From assembly GCA_938049795.1 (NCBI GenBank), contig CALLCD010000102.1, forward strand, positions 1 through 8,103: a stretch of DNA of 8,103 bases, in the 5' to 3' direction. A program made the position numbers and the translations under genes. The notes beneath the pieces are model-generated. The model was not told the DNA's origin, did not search any database, and worked only from the letters and a program-made list of their open reading frames with translations. The stretch is from an uncultured Hyphomonadaceae bacterium. GTDB lineage: Bacteria; Pseudomonadota; Alphaproteobacteria; Caulobacterales; Hyphomonadaceae. Below are positions 6,594 to 8,103 of the stretch, piece after piece; position 1 is the first letter of the stretch; every line of letters begins with the position of its first letter.

Positions 6594-6706
6594 CGTAAAC
6601 AATTCGCGCCTGTGGGGAAACTTATCGCGGCTTTACACCTTGCGTCGGCTTCGGTACGCAGTTTGCACATCCACGCAATATTGCTCTTTAAGGGGACACC
6701 TCGATC
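6594..6706 (+). promoter_or_regulatory. Intergenic region upstream of the phosphomannomutase gene
   Basis: This 113-bp gap follows the amidotransferase stop. It contains a perfect 10-bp palindrome, GCAATATTGC (6675-6684), and a weak inverted repeat TGCGT/ACGCA (6641-6660). TTGCAC (6663-6668) could be a -35, but no good -10 sits at the right distance. The gap is larger than others on this strand, so the mutase may have its own promoter here. I found no convincing intrinsic terminator. Confidence 0.25.
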
Positions 6707-8103
6707 ATGATGCCTAAGCCGCGCACCGATATTCTCGAAAACACGCTCGAATTTGAAACTCTGCCACTCGTCAAGCCGACGGGGTTTCGCGAATATGATG
6801 CGCGCTGGTGGTTTAATGGCATTGGTCATGACAAACCGGCCGAGCTCAACCTTGAAGGCGTCAAGGCGCTGGGCCTTGGCATGGCGACGCTGTTTCATGA
6901 GCTGGGCGTTGAGCCGAAAGTGGTCACGGGCCATGATTTCCGCTCGATCTCTGCGGGCATCAAGAATGCGCTGATCCTTGGGCTTGTGCAGGGCGGGTGC
7001 GAAGTGCTCGATGTCGGTCTGGCGCTCAGCCCGATGGTGTATTGGAGCCAGTTCGAGCTTGATGCGCCGTGCTGCGCGATGGTCACTGCGTCGCATAATG
7101 AAAATGGCTGGACGGGTGTGAAGATGGGCGCGGATAAGCCGCTGACCTTTGGCCCCGTGGAGATGGGCCGGTTGAAAGAAATTGTCCTCTCCGGTGCGTT
7201 CGAGCCAAGGGCAGGGGGCGGGCATTTCCGTGTGGATGGTATGCTCGACAAATATGTTGAAGAGGCGTCCAAAGGTGTGCGCATCAAGCGCAAGCTCAAA
7301 GTTGTTTGTGCGTGTGGGAACGGTACGGCGGGCGCGTTTGCGCCGCAGGCTTTGCGTGCGATGGGTGCCGAGGTGATTGAGATGGATTGCAATCTCGACA
7401 ATACGTTCCCGAAATATAATCCGAACCCGGAAGACACTGAAATGCTGCATGCGATGGCGGCGGCCGTTAAAGAACATGGCGCAGATGTCGCGCTTGGCTT
7501 TGATGGCGATGGCGACCGCTGCGGGGTGGTGGACAATACGGGCGAGGAGATTTTTGCCGATAAGATCGGTCTGATGCTTGCGCGTGACCTGTCGAAGAAT
7601 TTTGAGAACGCGACTTTTGTGGTTGATGTGAAATCCACCGGCCTCTACAAAACCGATCCTGTGCTGAAGGAAAATGGCGCGAGCGTGGATTACTACAAGA
7701 CCGGCCATTCCTATATCAAACGCCGGACAAACGAGCTTGGCGCGCTGGCGGGCTTTGAGAAATCCGGCCACTTCTTTTTCCAGCCGCCCATCGGGCTTGG
7801 CTATGATGATGGCATCGTTGCCGGCGGCGCGATCCTCGCCATGCTCGACCGCAACCCGGACAAGACAATGGCCGACCTCAAGGGCGAACTGGGCGTCGCG
7901 TTTACCTCGCTGACCATGTCCCCCCATTGCGATGACGAGATCAAATATTCGGTCATCGACAAAATGGTCGCCGAATATGAAGCGCTGGCGGGTACGGAAA
8001 TTCTGGGCCGCAAAGTCGTTGATGTGAACACGGTCAATGGCGCGCGGGTTACGCTGGACGATGGCTCTTGGGTGCTCGTGCGCGCGTCTTCGAACAAGCC
8101 GGA
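6707..8103 (+). CDS. Phosphomannomutase/phosphoglucomutase (right end cut by window edge)
   Basis: This alpha-D-phosphohexomutase interconverts hexose 6-phosphates and 1-phosphates, supplying mannose-1-P and glucose-1-P for nucleotide sugars and surface polysaccharides. The visible 465 codons include all four domain signatures. The opening is TGFREYDARW (25-34). The phosphoserine loop is TASHNENGWTGVK (127-139), with catalytic Ser129. The magnesium loop is DGDGDR (266-271) and the sugar-specificity loop is GFEKSGH (349-355). The C-terminal phosphate-binding loop RASSNKP (459-465) sits at the window edge. Only the last few dozen residues should be missing. Two adjacent in-frame ATGs occur at 6707 and 6710. 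AGGGG is 11 nt upstream of the first, slightly far, so I took the first. Such genes are variously named manB, algC or pgm; the sequence does not decide between mannose and glucose preference. The 445-codon opposite-strand frame at 6590-7927 is a shadow. Confidence 0.96.
   Translation, partial: MMPKPRTDILENTLEFETLPLVKPTGFREYDARWWFNGIGHDKPAELNLEGVKALGLGMATLFHELGVEPKVVTGHDFRSISAGIKNALILGLVQGGCEVLDVGLALSPMVYWSQFELDAPCCAMVTASHNENGWTGVKMGADKPLTFGPVEMGRLKEIVLSGAFEPRAGGGHFRVDGMLDKYVEEASKGVRIKRKLKVVCACGNGTAGAFAPQALRAMGAEVIEMDCNLDNTFPKYNPNPEDTEMLHAMAAAVKEHGADVALGFDGDGDRCGVVDNTGEEIFADKIGLMLARDLSKNFENATFVVDVKSTGLYKTDPVLKENGASVDYYKTGHSYIKRRTNELGALAGFEKSGHFFFQPPIGLGYDDGIVAGGAILAMLDRNPDKTMADLKGELGVAFTSLTMSPHCDDEIKYSVIDKMVAEYEALAGTEILGRKVVDVNTVNGARVTLDDGSWVLVRASSNKP

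Noticed and set aside
6590..7927. Long minus-strand open frame (445 codons) opposite the phosphomannomutase
   Set aside because: It is antisense to a strongly conserved mutase with all its motifs. The translation is rich in Arg, His and Ala with no domain pattern, as is typical of a shadow frame.

Overview
The window looks like a chromosomal segment of an alphaproteobacterium. The likeliest group is a marine one such as Hyphomonadaceae, Maricaulaceae or a relative. This rests on moderately high GC, the alphaproteobacterial style of the SdhC/SdhD/SdhA sequences and the style of the phosphomannomutase. It is a judgement from sequence flavour, not from a database search. Gene density is high and the longest gap is about 170 bases. 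I saw no rRNA, tRNA, CRISPR array, insertion sequence or phage gene.

Layout, left to right: positions 1-155 hold the first 51 codons of sdhB on the minus strand, cut by the window edge. Positions 329-1317 hold two tandem plus-strand genes for DUF805 membrane proteins, which are clear paralogs. Positions 1330-3940 hold sdhC-sdhD-sdhA on the minus strand, tightly packed and each with a good Shine-Dalgarno sequence. Positions 4027-5853 hold an exported DUF885 protein with metallopeptidase-like motifs, divergent from sdhC. Positions 5877-6593 hold a stand-alone class I glutamine amidotransferase, probably cotranscribed with the DUF885 gene. From 6707 to the right edge there is an almost complete phosphomannomutase/phosphoglucomutase.

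The core function is respiratory complex II (succinate:quinone oxidoreductase), which links the TCA cycle to the quinone pool. SdhC and SdhD form the haem b and quinone-binding membrane anchor, SdhA is the flavoprotein and SdhB the iron-sulfur subunit. The unusual point is that sdhB is separated from sdhA by about 1.17 kb holding the DUF805 pair on the opposite strand. Either sdhB has its own promoter in the 173-bp divergent gap at 156-328, or the sdhCDA transcript runs antisense through the DUF805 genes to reach sdhB, as in a noncontiguous operon.

The right half is less coherent. The DUF885 protein and the amidotransferase are catalytically intact by motif but have no assigned substrate. The mutase would supply mannose-1-P or glucose-1-P for surface polysaccharides. 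No obviously new defence or mobile system is present. The best leads are the split sdh operon, the DUF805 duplication with conserved ends and a diverged middle, and the DUF885-amidotransferase pair.
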